Notes under the pieces: model-generated
Database searches by the model: none
What the model saw: the letters and a program-made list of their open reading frames with translations, nothing else
What the model was told of the DNA's origin: nothing
Source of the DNA: a virus
Virus record (IMG/VR): IMGVR_UViG_3300027969_000086
Location: 1-64,000 of that record
Reading direction: 5' to 3' (one strand)
Length of the DNA: 64,000 bases
Made by a program: the position numbers and the translations under genes
Part shown: in pieces, positions 1 through 9,300 of the stretch
Layout of the letters: each line of letters opens with the position of its first letter
How positions within the stretch are numbered: position 1 is the stretch's first letter

Positions 1-473
1 CTGCTCTAGCTGTTCAAATCAATCGTGCAGCTAACTTGATCGCTCAGCGTACACGTCGTGGTGCTGGTAACTACGCTGTTGTATCTCCAACAGTATTGAC
101 ATTGCTACAAAGCGCAACAACTTCTGCTTTTGCTCGCACTACAGAAGGCACTTTTGAAGCTCCTACAAACACCAAGTTTGTTGGTACATTGAACAGCGCA
201 ATGAAAGTTTATGTTAACGGTTACGCAACTACTGATGATGTTCTTATCGGTTACAAAGGTTCTAGCGAATCTGATGCTCCAGCATTCTATTGCCCATACA
301 TTCCATTGATGAGCAGTGGTGTTGTTCTTGACCCAGCAACTTTCGAACCAGTCGTATCATTCATGACACGTTATGGTTATGTTGAGTTGACAAATACAGC
401 TTCTTCTCTAGGTAACGCAGCTGACTACCTAGCAAAAGTTGCAGTAACTTCCGCTAACCTACGCTTCGCTTAA
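1..473 (+). CDS. 23: Major capsid protein gp23, C-terminal part (5' end outside window)
   Basis: The frame is open from the first base of the window, so the gene starts upstream; only about 156 C-terminal residues are visible. The segment GNYAVVSP, the stretch VYVNGYATTDDVLIGYKG and the stretch APAFYCPYIPLM match the pattern of the T4 gp23 C-terminal half (VYID.YA, VGYKG, YYAPYV). The region MTRYGYVELTNTAS followed by the terminal LRFA also fits. In T4, gp23 forms the hexamers of the capsid shell and is cleaved by the prohead protease near its N-terminus, which is not in view. A strong terminator follows 26 bases after the stop. Identity is based on recognised motifs, without a search. Confidence 0.9.
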   Translation, partial: ALAVQINRAANLIAQRTRRGAGNYAVVSPTVLTLLQSATTSAFARTTEGTFEAPTNTKFVGTLNSAMKVYVNGYATTDDVLIGYKGSSESDAPAFYCPYIPLMSSGVVLDPATFEPVVSFMTRYGYVELTNTASSLGNAADYLAKVAVTSANLRFA

Positions 474-499
474 TCCGCGAATTGTATTTTTGCAAACCC

Positions 500-530
500 A
501 AAAAGGCTCTTCGGAGCCTTTTTGTTTGAC
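500..530 (+). terminator. Rho-independent terminator after gp23
   Basis: A ten base-pair stem (500-509 with 514-523) closes on a TTCG tetraloop and ends in a T-rich run. The core GGCTC-TTCG-GAGCC recurs in the terminator before gp17 (49317-49344). Confidence 0.92.
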
Positions 531-531
531 T

Positions 532-537
532 TAAATA
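532..537 (+). promoter_or_regulatory. Putative late promoter TAAATA
   Basis: TAAATA lies just after the gp23 terminator and four bases before the GTG start at 542. It matches the T4-type late promoter core found before many genes here. Confidence 0.55.
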
Positions 538-541
538 TCAA

Positions 542-811
542 GTGAAAATAGAATCAGACAAAGACTTTGAACAACTTCGCGCTCAGTTTACCGGATGGCG
601 TCGACGCTTTCCTATGTTCACACATGATGTGAAACTGATTGAAAAAATGATCAACGAACACATACAAGAACATAGTAAAATTATGGTCTTGCATAGACAA
701 ACTCATAGCAGAAGTTATTTAGAAAAAGCGCAACTTGAGATAGATGCCATCAATAAAATAATAGATACTGTGGAAAAAATGGAACTGATGGCTATGCTGA
801 GCCGCGGATAA
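542..811 (+). CDS. Small conserved-type phage protein, unknown function
   Basis: An 89-aa, charged, mostly helical protein. The start is GTG, four bases after a TAAATA motif. No Shine-Dalgarno site is visible, so it may be read from a leaderless late transcript. Residues 1-25 contain an aromatic/basic patch (FTGWRRRFPMFTHD), followed by a long amphipathic helix likely to form a coiled coil (heptad-like Ile/Leu/Met to residue 85). The position directly downstream of the capsid gene suggests a virion or head-related role, but this is inference. I do not recognise a family. Confidence 0.7.
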   Translation: MKIESDKDFEQLRAQFTGWRRRFPMFTHDVKLIEKMINEHIQEHSKIMVLHRQTHSRSYLEKAQLEIDAINKIIDTVEKMELMAMLSRG

Positions 812-814
812 ATA
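809..814 (+). promoter_or_regulatory. Putative late promoter GATAAATA
   Basis: TAAATA overlaps the stop codon of the 542-811 gene and lies 66 bases before the ATG at 881. Confidence 0.65.
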
Positions 815-880
815 AAGTATCTAAGTATATTATGCAGAATCCCTCTGCGTAGACCTAGAACGTCAACAAAGGAGAAACAA

Positions 881-1276
881 ATGGGACGTCCAATTAACAA
901 AGATGTAAACGGTATTCAAGTTTTCGGCACATACGCATCAACTAATGTAGGCATTAGAGTTATTGCTAACATTGGCGGTACAATTAGAGATGATGTATAC
1001 ATCCTTAAACAAAAAGGTGCAAGATCATACAGAGTATTTGATGTATCAGACAGTGCCACAGCACAATGTAGATTAGTCAACAAAGAAGGCGCAAACTTAT
1101 TAACAGGCGAAATGGTAATGACAGGTCGTGTGACTGCTGATGTTAATCAAGCAACCAACGGTCGTAACATTATGAAGTTAAACAAGCGTATAGCTACAGA
1201 TTTTAACGGTGCTCGATACAAGTGGCAAATGGCTGATGATTCTGGATCTGACGATATTTTATTAGTAGCACTATAA
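881..1276 (+). CDS. Small putative virion protein of the fibre region
   Basis: 131 aa, starting MGRPINKDVNGIQVFGTY. A strong ribosome site (AAAGGAG, 869-875) fixes the start. The sequence is rich in beta-prone segments (IRVIANIGGTIRDDVYIL, then GEMVMTGRVTADVNQ) and has no signal peptide or membrane segment. It is the first gene of a run of fibre-like genes with short spacings and its own late-type promoter, so a small structural role is likely. The N-terminal MGR..NG resembles that of the fibre at 20069-21001 (MGRTVRNGVG). No enzymatic motif is visible. Confidence 0.75.
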   Translation: MGRPINKDVNGIQVFGTYASTNVGIRVIANIGGTIRDDVYILKQKGARSYRVFDVSDSATAQCRLVNKEGANLLTGEMVMTGRVTADVNQATNGRNIMKLNKRIATDFNGARYKWQMADDSGSDDILLVAL

Positions 1277-1290
1277 TCTAGGATTACGCA

Positions 1291-2313
1291 ATGGGACAGT
1301 ATTTCCGAGTTAATGGTGATTATAATATTAAATCTAAAGACGGTGGTACCATCGTCTTGGATCCTGGAACTTCTGGATTAGTATATATTCCAGGCAACCT
1401 AACCGTTGCAGGTTCTACAACTTCAATTTCTACAACTAACACTGACATTGAAGACAATATTATCACCTTAAATAAAGGAGAGGCTAGTTCTGGAGTATCT
1501 CTAAGATATTCGGGTCTGGAAATTGATCGGGGTAGTTCTTCAAGAGCTGCCTTGATCTTTGATGAAGTGAATCCAACAGGCATAGGCAGTTCTGTAGGAA
1601 CATGGGTTATTGCATCTGCAACAGTTCCAGGAACTACCTACGCTTTTGGTGATAGTAATTTAAAATTAAAAAGAATTTTGACCGATGCAGGTGAAGACAG
1701 TGGTGACCTTACTTTAATTGGTACTGGTACTGGTGTAGTTAAAGTTGCAGGCACAGCAAATTATCGTCTACAGGTAACCGACAACGACGATATTCCAAAT
1801 AAAGATTATGTGGATTATTCTATTTTGAACAATCCCACTTTCCAGATTAGAGCCCCACAGGCTCAAGATACTCGTGTGATCATTGCAGATACACAAGTAA
1901 CACCAAATAATGCATCAACTGGCGGAAGTCCGGCTTATTACTATGCACAGACAGGTTACCCAACAACTGAAAGTACTGTTGGATTCTTTATTGACGGAGT
2001 ATTGGCAGCAAATATCTATGCGGATAGAGTACAGCTACAACGATTAGAGTTTGATCAAACTGAAATTTTAACAGTTGGATCTGGAAACGACAATATAAAG
2101 TTTACAACCTACGGAACTGGCAAGGTTGAAATTAATGCATCCTTGCAGTTAAACAATGACGTTGGAAGTCCTGGAATTGTTTCGGGTAGTCATGTCATAT
2201 ATTCTAGAGCAGAAAGTGTTGGTAAGTCGGGAATTTATTTTGTAAATACTGAAAACAACAGAGACGAACTAGTTAGTAAAAACAGAGCATTGCTGTTCAG
2301 CATGTTATTTTAA
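1291..2313 (+). CDS. Fibre-like virion structural protein
   Basis: 340 aa. The segment around residues 35-65 (NLTVAGSTTSISTTNTDIED followed by NIITLNKGE) is the beta-repeat module seen at the N-terminus of many T4-like marine phage fibres and baseplate appendages, where it forms a triple-stranded shaft. The rest is Gly/Thr/Asn-rich beta sequence (GDLTLIGTGTGVVKVAG, then VGSGNDNIKFTTYGTGKVEI). There is no enzymatic motif. It sits 14 bases after the previous gene and 12 before the next, as part of one late operon. The exact place on the particle cannot be told from sequence. Confidence 0.75.
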   Translation: MGQYFRVNGDYNIKSKDGGTIVLDPGTSGLVYIPGNLTVAGSTTSISTTNTDIEDNIITLNKGEASSGVSLRYSGLEIDRGSSSRAALIFDEVNPTGIGSSVGTWVIASATVPGTTYAFGDSNLKLKRILTDAGEDSGDLTLIGTGTGVVKVAGTANYRLQVTDNDDIPNKDYVDYSILNNPTFQIRAPQAQDTRVIIADTQVTPNNASTGGSPAYYYAQTGYPTTESTVGFFIDGVLAANIYADRVQLQRLEFDQTEILTVGSGNDNIKFTTYGTGKVEINASLQLNNDVGSPGIVSGSHVIYSRAESVGKSGIYFVNTENNRDELVSKNRALLFSMLF

Positions 2314-2325
2314 GAGAACACAAAT

Positions 2326-2706
2326 ATGATCACAGGAAGAATAGTCACAGGAACAACAGCAACATCCCCTACTCTAATTTATACCAGTGTCGGAGATAAC
2401 GCTATTACCACAATAGCATTGTGCAATACCGGCGCTCCAAACTTAGCCGACGAAACTGTTAATTCAATAGATGTTAATGTATATCTAGTAGCACCAAACG
2501 GCACCTACGCAGATAATCGTACAGTTGGCAATGGCAGTTTGATTGTGAGTAAATTAACAGTGCCGGCTGGAGAAACTGTATTTCTTAGCGAAGAAAGAAT
2601 TGTACTATCAAACACTGATTATGTTTCAGTAGGTTACAGTCCCAGCACTGGTGCTGCTACAGTAGGTAGTTTGTTAACAGTGACAGTGAGCACATTGACA
2701 GTATGA
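2326..2706 (+). CDS. Small beta-sandwich-like protein, paralogue of 5580 and 19733 genes
   Basis: 126 aa. The pattern is: N-terminal beta strands, an IALCNTGAP segment, a VYLVAPNG segment, then a LTVPAGETVFLSEE segment and a hydrophobic C-terminus. Two other genes here share this layout: 5580-5912 has IGCNIANV, VFVVDENST, PIPPNTSVKVITNGEKL; 19733-20053 has VSLCNRGAT and GIVMDAGKILVV. Each stands between fibre genes, so a fibre-associated or decorating role is likely. Its stop overlaps the next ATG by four bases. No named family is recognised. Confidence 0.7.
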   Translation: MITGRIVTGTTATSPTLIYTSVGDNAITTIALCNTGAPNLADETVNSIDVNVYLVAPNGTYADNRTVGNGSLIVSKLTVPAGETVFLSEERIVLSNTDYVSVGYSPSTGAATVGSLLTVTVSTLTV

Positions 2707-3293
2707 AATTCCTAAAACAGAAAAATATCAGCAGATTCAGTATCAGTGACAACACACTGTTTGCCAATCACTATGGCCGAGCTGTTATGGATCTAACGGG
2801 CGGATTAAGAATTCCTAAAGGAACTACATCAGAGCGTCCCCAACTTAGTAATGTTCGAACACCTAATGGCCCTAACGGATATATTAGATATAACACAACT
2901 ACTAATGCCGTAGAAGCATATATTAATGGAGTTTGGGAAGTAGTTAGAGCTAGCGGTGCAACCGCTATTCAAGTCAGCAGATTTGCTGCCAACGGTACAG
3001 AAACAACATTTGGGCCGTTGAATACTGCCTATGTAACAAACTACACAGCCAGTGATTATAATGTAATGATATTAATTGATAATGTCATACAGATTGGCGC
3101 AAAGGTAAACTACACTGTGGTTAAAAGACAAGCAGGCAGTTTTGTTAGTGTAAATTATAGTCCGTTCAGCGCATCGGGTCCTGGCACTTATACCAACGAC
3201 GAATATTATATCCAGTTTCCGACAGCTGTACCTGCGTTAGGCGGAACTGGTGATCCTATCTATGTAACTGTGTTTTACGGTTACGGAAACTAA
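2703..3293 (+). CDS. Fibre-associated structural protein
   Basis: 196 aa, starting inside the end of the previous gene (ATGA overlap), which suggests coupled translation. Residues about 30-80 carry the motif GLRIPKGTTSERP...GYIRYNTTTNAVEAYINGVWE, a short beta module common in phage tail fibres; relatives appear at the N-termini of the 21006 and 21828 proteins here (LQLPSGTTAQRP). The C-terminal half is beta-rich (VTNYTASDYNVMILIDNVIQ), like a receptor-binding or trimerising knob. The role is inferred from these motifs and from neighbours. Confidence 0.7.
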   Translation: MKFLKQKNISRFSISDNTLFANHYGRAVMDLTGGLRIPKGTTSERPQLSNVRTPNGPNGYIRYNTTTNAVEAYINGVWEVVRASGATAIQVSRFAANGTETTFGPLNTAYVTNYTASDYNVMILIDNVIQIGAKVNYTVVKRQAGSFVSVNYSPFSASGPGTYTNDEYYIQFPTAVPALGGTGDPIYVTVFYGYGN

Positions 3294-3295
3294 TT

Positions 3296-4399
3296 ATGTC
3301 ACAGTTGGGTCGTATCAGTGGTCCACTACTAGAAGCTAACCTAAATAGACTAGGTGTTAATCTTACCTTTAGAAACTACAGTGCTAGCGACGATTTATTA
3401 TACCTCGATGTAAACAACAACAGAATTGGCGTTAATAAAACTCCAGCGTCTCATCGTGCAGAGATCAACGGCACAACTCATACCACAAATTTAATTGCAA
3501 CAACGTCCGGTGATATTGCAACTATTACCTTGAATGGAAATACATTTTCTACAGATATTGTAAGCACAATTATAATTCGTCCAAATCAAACTAGTCCGTT
3601 AGTAACTATGGACAACATGATTGCTGGCAACTTAGATTTTAAAGATAACATTATTAAAAATGCTTCAGTTAACGGTAGCATTACCCTTGACCCCAATGGA
3701 ACAGGTATAACTGATATTCAAAGCAGTACTACAATTAACGGCAATCTTGGGGTAACTGGTAATTTTCGCATAGACGGCAATCTCCAAAAAAACGGTAATA
3801 TCATTGTAGGCGATACAATTTATGATACAGTTACCGTGGTTCCTGATTTTACTCAAAGTCTAATCCCAGGAGCACACCTAACATACGATCTAGGCAAAGA
3901 ACTAGGCGACTCTACTACAGGCAGATGGCGAAAAATTTATGCACATTTTAATACTGATATTGGTAATTTACAGTTCAACGACCTTACCATTGGTAATCAA
4001 CTAACTATTGAAAGCAGTGCTCCGTCAATTAGCACACCATTATCAAACGACAGTGTGATATTAAATTCTGCAACAGGCAATATTGATATCGAACGAATTA
4101 GATTCAACGATAACACTATTACAAATCTAGACCCCACAGCATTCACACTGGAATCTACTGGTATTGGCTATGTTCGATTTGTAGGAGACAACGGACTAGT
4201 GATACCATCCGGTACTGATGCTACTCGCGCTGTGTCACCAGAAGTAGGTGAAACTAGATGGAATACTCAAGTGCCGTTGAGCCAATACCTAGAATGTTTT
4301 GACGGCACAGTTTGGAACACTTCAACAGGACCCGGAGCCACAGTTACTCAGGCAGGGATGGAAGACTTGAGTAATGTTTACATCCTTATACTAGGTTAA
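3296..4399 (+). CDS. Fibre protein of the RISGPLL family, copy 1
   Basis: 367 aa. It begins SQLGRISGPLLEANLNRLGV and continues into LLYLDVNNNRIGVNKTPA, then repeated short beta modules (GSITLDPNGTGITDI, STTINGNLGVTGNFRIDGN) typical of a trimeric fibre shaft. The C-terminal part has VIPSGTDATRA...GETRWNTQ...LECFDGTVWN, a terminal module shared with other fibres here. The next gene (4523-5575) is a clear paralogue with the same order of modules. Spacing to the upstream gene is two bases. There is no catalytic motif. Confidence 0.78.
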   Translation: MSQLGRISGPLLEANLNRLGVNLTFRNYSASDDLLYLDVNNNRIGVNKTPASHRAEINGTTHTTNLIATTSGDIATITLNGNTFSTDIVSTIIIRPNQTSPLVTMDNMIAGNLDFKDNIIKNASVNGSITLDPNGTGITDIQSSTTINGNLGVTGNFRIDGNLQKNGNIIVGDTIYDTVTVVPDFTQSLIPGAHLTYDLGKELGDSTTGRWRKIYAHFNTDIGNLQFNDLTIGNQLTIESSAPSISTPLSNDSVILNSATGNIDIERIRFNDNTITNLDPTAFTLESTGIGYVRFVGDNGLVIPSGTDATRAVSPEVGETRWNTQVPLSQYLECFDGTVWNTSTGPGATVTQAGMEDLSNVYILILG

Positions 4400-4412
4400 A
4401 TCTCCTTTGAGC

Positions 4413-4418
4413 TAAATA
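4413..4418 (+). promoter_or_regulatory. Putative late promoter GCTAAATA
   Basis: TAAATA lies between the two paralogous fibre genes, 105 bases before the ATG at 4523. The resulting transcript would carry a structured leader of about 100 bases. Confidence 0.65.
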
Positions 4419-4423
4419 ATAAT

Positions 4424-4522
4424 ACTGCGGTGTCCACCCGCGGTCTATTACTGTGGTAAACCAGCAAAGAGCGCAAGCTGAGAATTTGGTTAACCGTGAA
4501 ACACGGGGTACAAAGGAGAGCT
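4424..4522 (+). other. Structured 5' leader between paralogous fibre genes
   Basis: A non-coding stretch with three foldable parts: a seven-pair hairpin (4424-4430 with 4438-4444), a short stem closed by a GCAA tetraloop inside an AACCA/TGGTT pairing, and a five-pair hairpin (CCGTG-AAA-CACGG, 4494-4506) just before the AAAGGAG ribosome site (4512-4518). No tRNA or known riboswitch pattern was recognised. Confidence 0.4.
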
Positions 4523-5575
4523 ATGGCTATTGGACGAATTTCGGGGCCGCTCTTAAAGGCAAATTTAAACCGAGAAGGTGTAAATTTAGCATTTGAGACC
4601 GACCTACTCTATCTTGATGTTAACAACTCTCGCATAGGTGTTAAGACCGCCAGCCCTCAATACGATTTAGACATCGTTGGTACCACAAGAACTACAAACC
4701 TTGTAGTTGACACACAAGCAAATATTGCACAGTTTACCATTAGCGGTAACACAATCGCTAGTTCTAACAACACAATTAATTTTATTCCAACGGGCGGAAC
4801 TGCCACAGTTTATCAAGCACGCCTGCAGGTCAACGACTTTGAAATTCAAGGTAATACAATTTCTACAATTGTATCAAACTCAAACATTGAGTTACGACCA
4901 AACGGTATAGGTATAGTAGATATCTACTCTAATACCACAGTTAACGGAAATCTAATAGTAACTGGTAATACTAATGTTACTGGAAATGTTACCATTGGTG
5001 GAAATATCACCATAGGTGATGCACTAACTGATAGTATTACTATCAATGCCAGTATCAACAGTGACCTAGTGCCTCAAACAGACAATGCATATGATCTAGG
5101 AAGCCCTAGCTTCTATTGGAGAAATGTCTACGCACAGAATTTCTTTACAGACATGTTGAGTTTAGATTCTCTAGATATAGGAAACCTACAGTTTAGAGAC
5201 AACGAAATCACGACTACTACCAGTATGAACCTATCGATATTTGGCAACGGTACAGGTGGTGTCGATCTAGGTAATTTTAGATTCAAAGATAATACAATAA
5301 CAAACATTGCTAACAATGCAATCAGTCAGATACTTGCAACAGGCACAGGCTATTTTAAAATTGCAGGTACCAACGGTGTTGTAATGCCTCGAGGAGGCAA
5401 CGGAACACGACCAACAGCCTATGCAGTTCTCGGTATGACTAGATTCAATACTGATTCAAGGGCCTTGGAAGTTTGGGACGGATTTGGTTGGGCTAGCCCC
5501 GCAGGTAGCTCAGGAGCAGTAACTGGTAGCCAAGCTGAAGATATATCTATAGCGTTTGCGCTCACATTAGGATAA
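4523..5575 (+). CDS. Fibre protein of the RISGPLL family, copy 2
   Basis: 350 aa from the ATG at 4523, chosen over an in-frame GTG 27 bases upstream because AAAGGAG lies at 4512-4518 and the protein then starts MAIGRISGPLLKANLNREGV, matching its neighbour. It has the same module order as the 3296-4399 product: LLYLDVNNSRIGV, shaft repeats such as NTTVNGNLIVTGNTNVTGNV, a strongly conserved DNAYDLGSPSFYWRNVYA segment, and the terminal VMPRGGNGTRP...TRFNTDSRALEVWDGFGW module. It probably forms a trimeric fibre or baseplate-associated shaft. The duplication suggests two related fibres or a heteromer. Confidence 0.8.
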   Translation: MAIGRISGPLLKANLNREGVNLAFETDLLYLDVNNSRIGVKTASPQYDLDIVGTTRTTNLVVDTQANIAQFTISGNTIASSNNTINFIPTGGTATVYQARLQVNDFEIQGNTISTIVSNSNIELRPNGIGIVDIYSNTTVNGNLIVTGNTNVTGNVTIGGNITIGDALTDSITINASINSDLVPQTDNAYDLGSPSFYWRNVYAQNFFTDMLSLDSLDIGNLQFRDNEITTTTSMNLSIFGNGTGGVDLGNFRFKDNTITNIANNAISQILATGTGYFKIAGTNGVVMPRGGNGTRPTAYAVLGMTRFNTDSRALEVWDGFGWASPAGSSGAVTGSQAEDISIAFALTLG

Positions 5576-5579
5576 CAAC

Positions 5580-5912
5580 ATGCCAACAGTTTTTAAACAT
5601 GCAGTTAATACCGGAATAGGAACAGATCCAGTGGATGTGTTACAAATTCCTGCAGGTGTTAGAGCAACAGTGATAGGATGCAACATTGCAAATGTTACTG
5701 AGTACGATACAGTATCAGTGAATGTGTTTGTTGTTGACGAAAATTCAACACAGGCTCACTATGTTAAGGGATTACCTATCCCACCAAACACCAGTGTTAA
5801 AGTTATTACCAACGGTGAAAAGTTAATTTTACCAGAAACATCTGGTATTCGCATTGTTAGCGATACAGAAGACAGCATCGATACAACAATAAGTTATGTA
5901 GAGATATCGTAA
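5580..5912 (+). CDS. Small beta-sandwich-like protein, paralogue of 2326 and 19733 genes
   Basis: 110 aa, four bases after the fibre at 4523-5575. Beta strands alternate with turns (VDVLQIPAGVRATVIGCNIANV, then VFVVDENSTQAHYVKG, then PPNTSVKVITNGEKLILPE). The layout matches two other small genes that each follow a fibre gene. It may cap or decorate the fibre encoded just upstream; this is inference from order only. There is no signal peptide, membrane segment or catalytic motif. Confidence 0.7.
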   Translation: MPTVFKHAVNTGIGTDPVDVLQIPAGVRATVIGCNIANVTEYDTVSVNVFVVDENSTQAHYVKGLPIPPNTSVKVITNGEKLILPETSGIRIVSDTEDSIDTTISYVEIS

Positions 5913-5922
5913 GGAATATATA

Positions 5923-6291
5923 ATGAGCAATAGCAATTATTACATCGGAAGAGATCCTGTAGAAACACTAGGCGATAGTCCTAGATATTGGTATGCTCTA
6001 AGAAGAAATGACGACGGTGAGCTTTATATTGTAAGAAGCGATCAGGTTACTGATAAAGAAGCATATACTATCAACGAAGTTGGCAACCCTACTGAAAACT
6101 TTGAAGACTTTGAACCGGGGATTGACCATTTTGAAGGTGTAGATGAGAGTCACAACAAAGTATTTGATAATATGAAATATACTCAGTATCGTTGGGACGA
6201 TAGAAGTATATTCTATTATGTAGATTCAAGCGGTCAATTAGTACAAAGAATTTTCCAAGGATATGCATATCCTAACGGAATTTCATCATAA
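5923..6291 (+). CDS. Conserved-type hypothetical virion protein
   Basis: 122 aa, acidic and aromatic: 16 Tyr plus several Trp/Phe, with segments GDSPRYWYALRRNDDGELYIVR, FEDFEPGIDHFEGV and YTQYRWDDRSIFYYVDSSGQ. It lies between a small beta protein and the first giant fibre and has an AAGGAA ribosome site close to the start. This pattern is familiar from hypothetical proteins of T4-like marine phages, but I cannot name a function. A structural or assembly role is the simplest reading. Confidence 0.65.
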   Translation: MSNSNYYIGRDPVETLGDSPRYWYALRRNDDGELYIVRSDQVTDKEAYTINEVGNPTENFEDFEPGIDHFEGVDESHNKVFDNMKYTQYRWDDRSIFYYVDSSGQLVQRIFQGYAYPNGISS

Positions 6292-6303
6292 ACGGAATAG
6301 AAC

Positions 6304-9300
6304 ATGGCAGATTTTAAGATCAGTAGATTTAGGTATACTTGGAAAGGTCAATGGACTACCGGTACTGCCTATGTCAGAGATGACGTAGTCAAGTATGGAG
6401 GTGGATCATATGTTTGCGTTAGAGGGCACACAGCTTCCTCTGATTTCTACACTGATGTAGACTATACTGTACCTGGATCTAATCCAGCAGTGTCAAGTCC
6501 TGCTTGGGTCACAATGACCGAAGGCTCTGCATGGAGAAGCGACTGGGTAACTGTTACGCAATACAATATAGGCGATGTTGTACAGTATGGTGGCTACACT
6601 TACCTGTGTGTTGATGGACACTTGTCGGGCGCAACATTTGCAACTAATAGCACGAAATGGGTTGACTATATTATTTCAGCAAGTTGGAAAGGAACATTTT
6701 TACCGGTAACAAGATACGGCAAAGGCGACATTGTTCGTTACGGTGCAACAGTCTATGAATGCGTAGTAGAGCACACTTCAGGAACTAGATTAGAAACTAA
6801 TCAAGCTAATTGGACCATCTACTATCAGAATGTTGACACCTTTAATACATGGACAGCATTAACAAATTATAAAGTCAACGATTTAGTTAAGTATGGTGGT
6901 AGCATTTGGAAGTGCGTTACAGCGCATACTGGAGAATTAGCATTTACTCCAACTAATTGGCAAGTAGAATTATACGGCTATCAATTTGGTGGCGACTGGG
7001 CATCATTTACCCTTTATCAAATTGGTGACATTGTACGATATGGCGGCGATTTATTTTACAGCAATATCAACAACAACGATTTAAATCCAAGAGATTTTGA
7101 AGATAGTACTATTGCTTGGACAAAACTTGCCCAAGGTTACAATCCTAGAGGCGATTGGACTCATACAGAATTGTACAGGCCCGGTGACCTAGTTCGTCGA
7201 GGCGGCGACCTTTATGTAGCTCTAAGAGAATCAGACAATGACCTAAGTAGCTTAGATTATCTAAGTGACAGCGACTGGGAAAAATTAGTTCCAGGATTTA
7301 ATTGGAGAGGTCGTTGGGGAACCGAAAACTCTTATGCCATTGGAGACCTAGTCATATACACTGGTGTAACCTATCGATGCGCGGCTCCACACTATTCTGA
7401 CAGTATTAATTTCCCAGGTGACAACGGTTCAGTATTAGGACTTTGGGAAATATATGTTAATGGCGGAGACATACTTGGATTAACTAATCCAGGTGATCTA
7501 GTTTATTACGGCTTATCAAGAACTAACGTCGGCGACGGAAGTTCGTTTGGTCCTACTAGCATTCCAATTGGTATCGAAGATCAGTTGTTAAAGGTTGACG
7601 ACACTAATCTAAAAACCTATTATGAAAAATATGGAACACTAGTTACTGGTCGATTTGTTGCACCCAACGGAACTGATCGACCAGATTATGGTGCAAGTCC
7701 TTACACTCCTTATAAAACTGTTAGATATGCTTGTGAACAGGCAGAAGCCATCGAGGGCAATGTTGACATTACGGTATACCCTGGTGTTTACGAAGAAATA
7801 TTGCCTATTATTATTCCAGCAGGAACAGCAGTTAAGGGTCTAGAAGTAAGAGCAGTTACAGTAAAAGCCAATGAACCCATTGCAGCACTAGCAGGAGACA
7901 GTAACTATAGTATTGAAGTATTGGAACACTTAAAAACACTAACAGATAATATTGTTAGAGGCATTCCAGTAACAGTGATATACCCTGGCAACAATGAAAT
8001 ACAAGATATTAGAAACGCAGGCACGCCTGCCGATGTAACTCAGATTAATGCATTGTATGACAACATCATTGACTACATTAACTTCTACATTAATAGTACT
8101 AGTACAGATCCAGTTATGGTTGGTACCAATACTGCCAACCCTGCTACAGCCGATGCAATTGCTGCGTTAACAGCAAATAAAAATTTCTTGGCTGCTGAGG
8201 CTGTGGCCTATAACCAATCAACACACCCCGAATATAGTTTTGATCCTGACGGTTGTAAACGAGATGTGGCCAGTTATATTGACGCAATTTGCTACGATCT
8301 AAGATACACTGGAAATTATAAATCATTGCTGGCCGCTAGATACTATAGAAATGCAGTACTTGGGTCAGCCAGCGAAGACATGTTCTATATACGAGATGCC
8401 TGCGGTCTTCGAAATATGACCGTTTCCGGCCTTAGTGGAACTTTGAATCCCTTTGGAGTTTTTGATTTTTATCAACGACCAACAGGCGGCGCTTATGTAA
8501 GTCTTGATCCAGGCTGGGGCCCAGACGACAACCGCACATGGATTATTACTCGAAGCCCATACATTCAGAACGTAGCAACATTTGGATATGCAGCCTACGG
8601 CCAAGTTATTGATGGTTCATTGCACAACGGCGGAAATAAATCTATAGTTAGCAATGACTTTACACAGATTATCTCAGATGGTATTGGCGCTTATGTTTTA
8701 AACGGTGGTCGCGCAGAACTGGTTTCAGTGTTTACATATTACAGTCAAGTTGGATACCTAGCAGAAAATGGTGGTATCATCCGTGCTACCAACGGTAACA
8801 ACAGCTACGGCAAATACGGAGCAATGGCGCTAGGAGTTGACGATACTGAAACGCCGATCAGTGTTACAGTTAACAACTATAATCATCAAGCCAGTGTTGA
8901 AGCTGCCTTTGCTGGATTGTTAGGCGGCGACTCTGATAAAATTATTGCTTTTGAATTTGAAAACTGCGGTCAAAACTATACCACAGCATCTTATGGAATC
9001 ACCGGAGCCGGTGCAGGTGCTTCGGTTATACAAGAAGAAATTAGAGATCAAGCGGTGTTTGAAGCATTGCTGGTCAATCCTTACGATTCAACAGGCCCCG
9101 GCGGAACTGGTTTTACATTTAGAACTGCCAATGCTCAGACCGGTACTACAACAACAATTAAACTAGCAGGAACCGATAACGGAGTAGAAGCAGAATATCT
9201 AGGATTAAGAATTATTATTATCAGTGGTGCAGGTACCGGCCAGTATGGTTATATTTCTGCTTATAATCCAACTTCCAAATATGTATCTGTTAGAAAAGAA

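Noticed and set aside
4399-4523. Possible tRNA or glutamine-type riboswitch in the leader
   Set aside because: No T-arm GGTTCGAATCC pattern, no cloverleaf and no match to the riboswitch cores I know; kept only as a structured leader.
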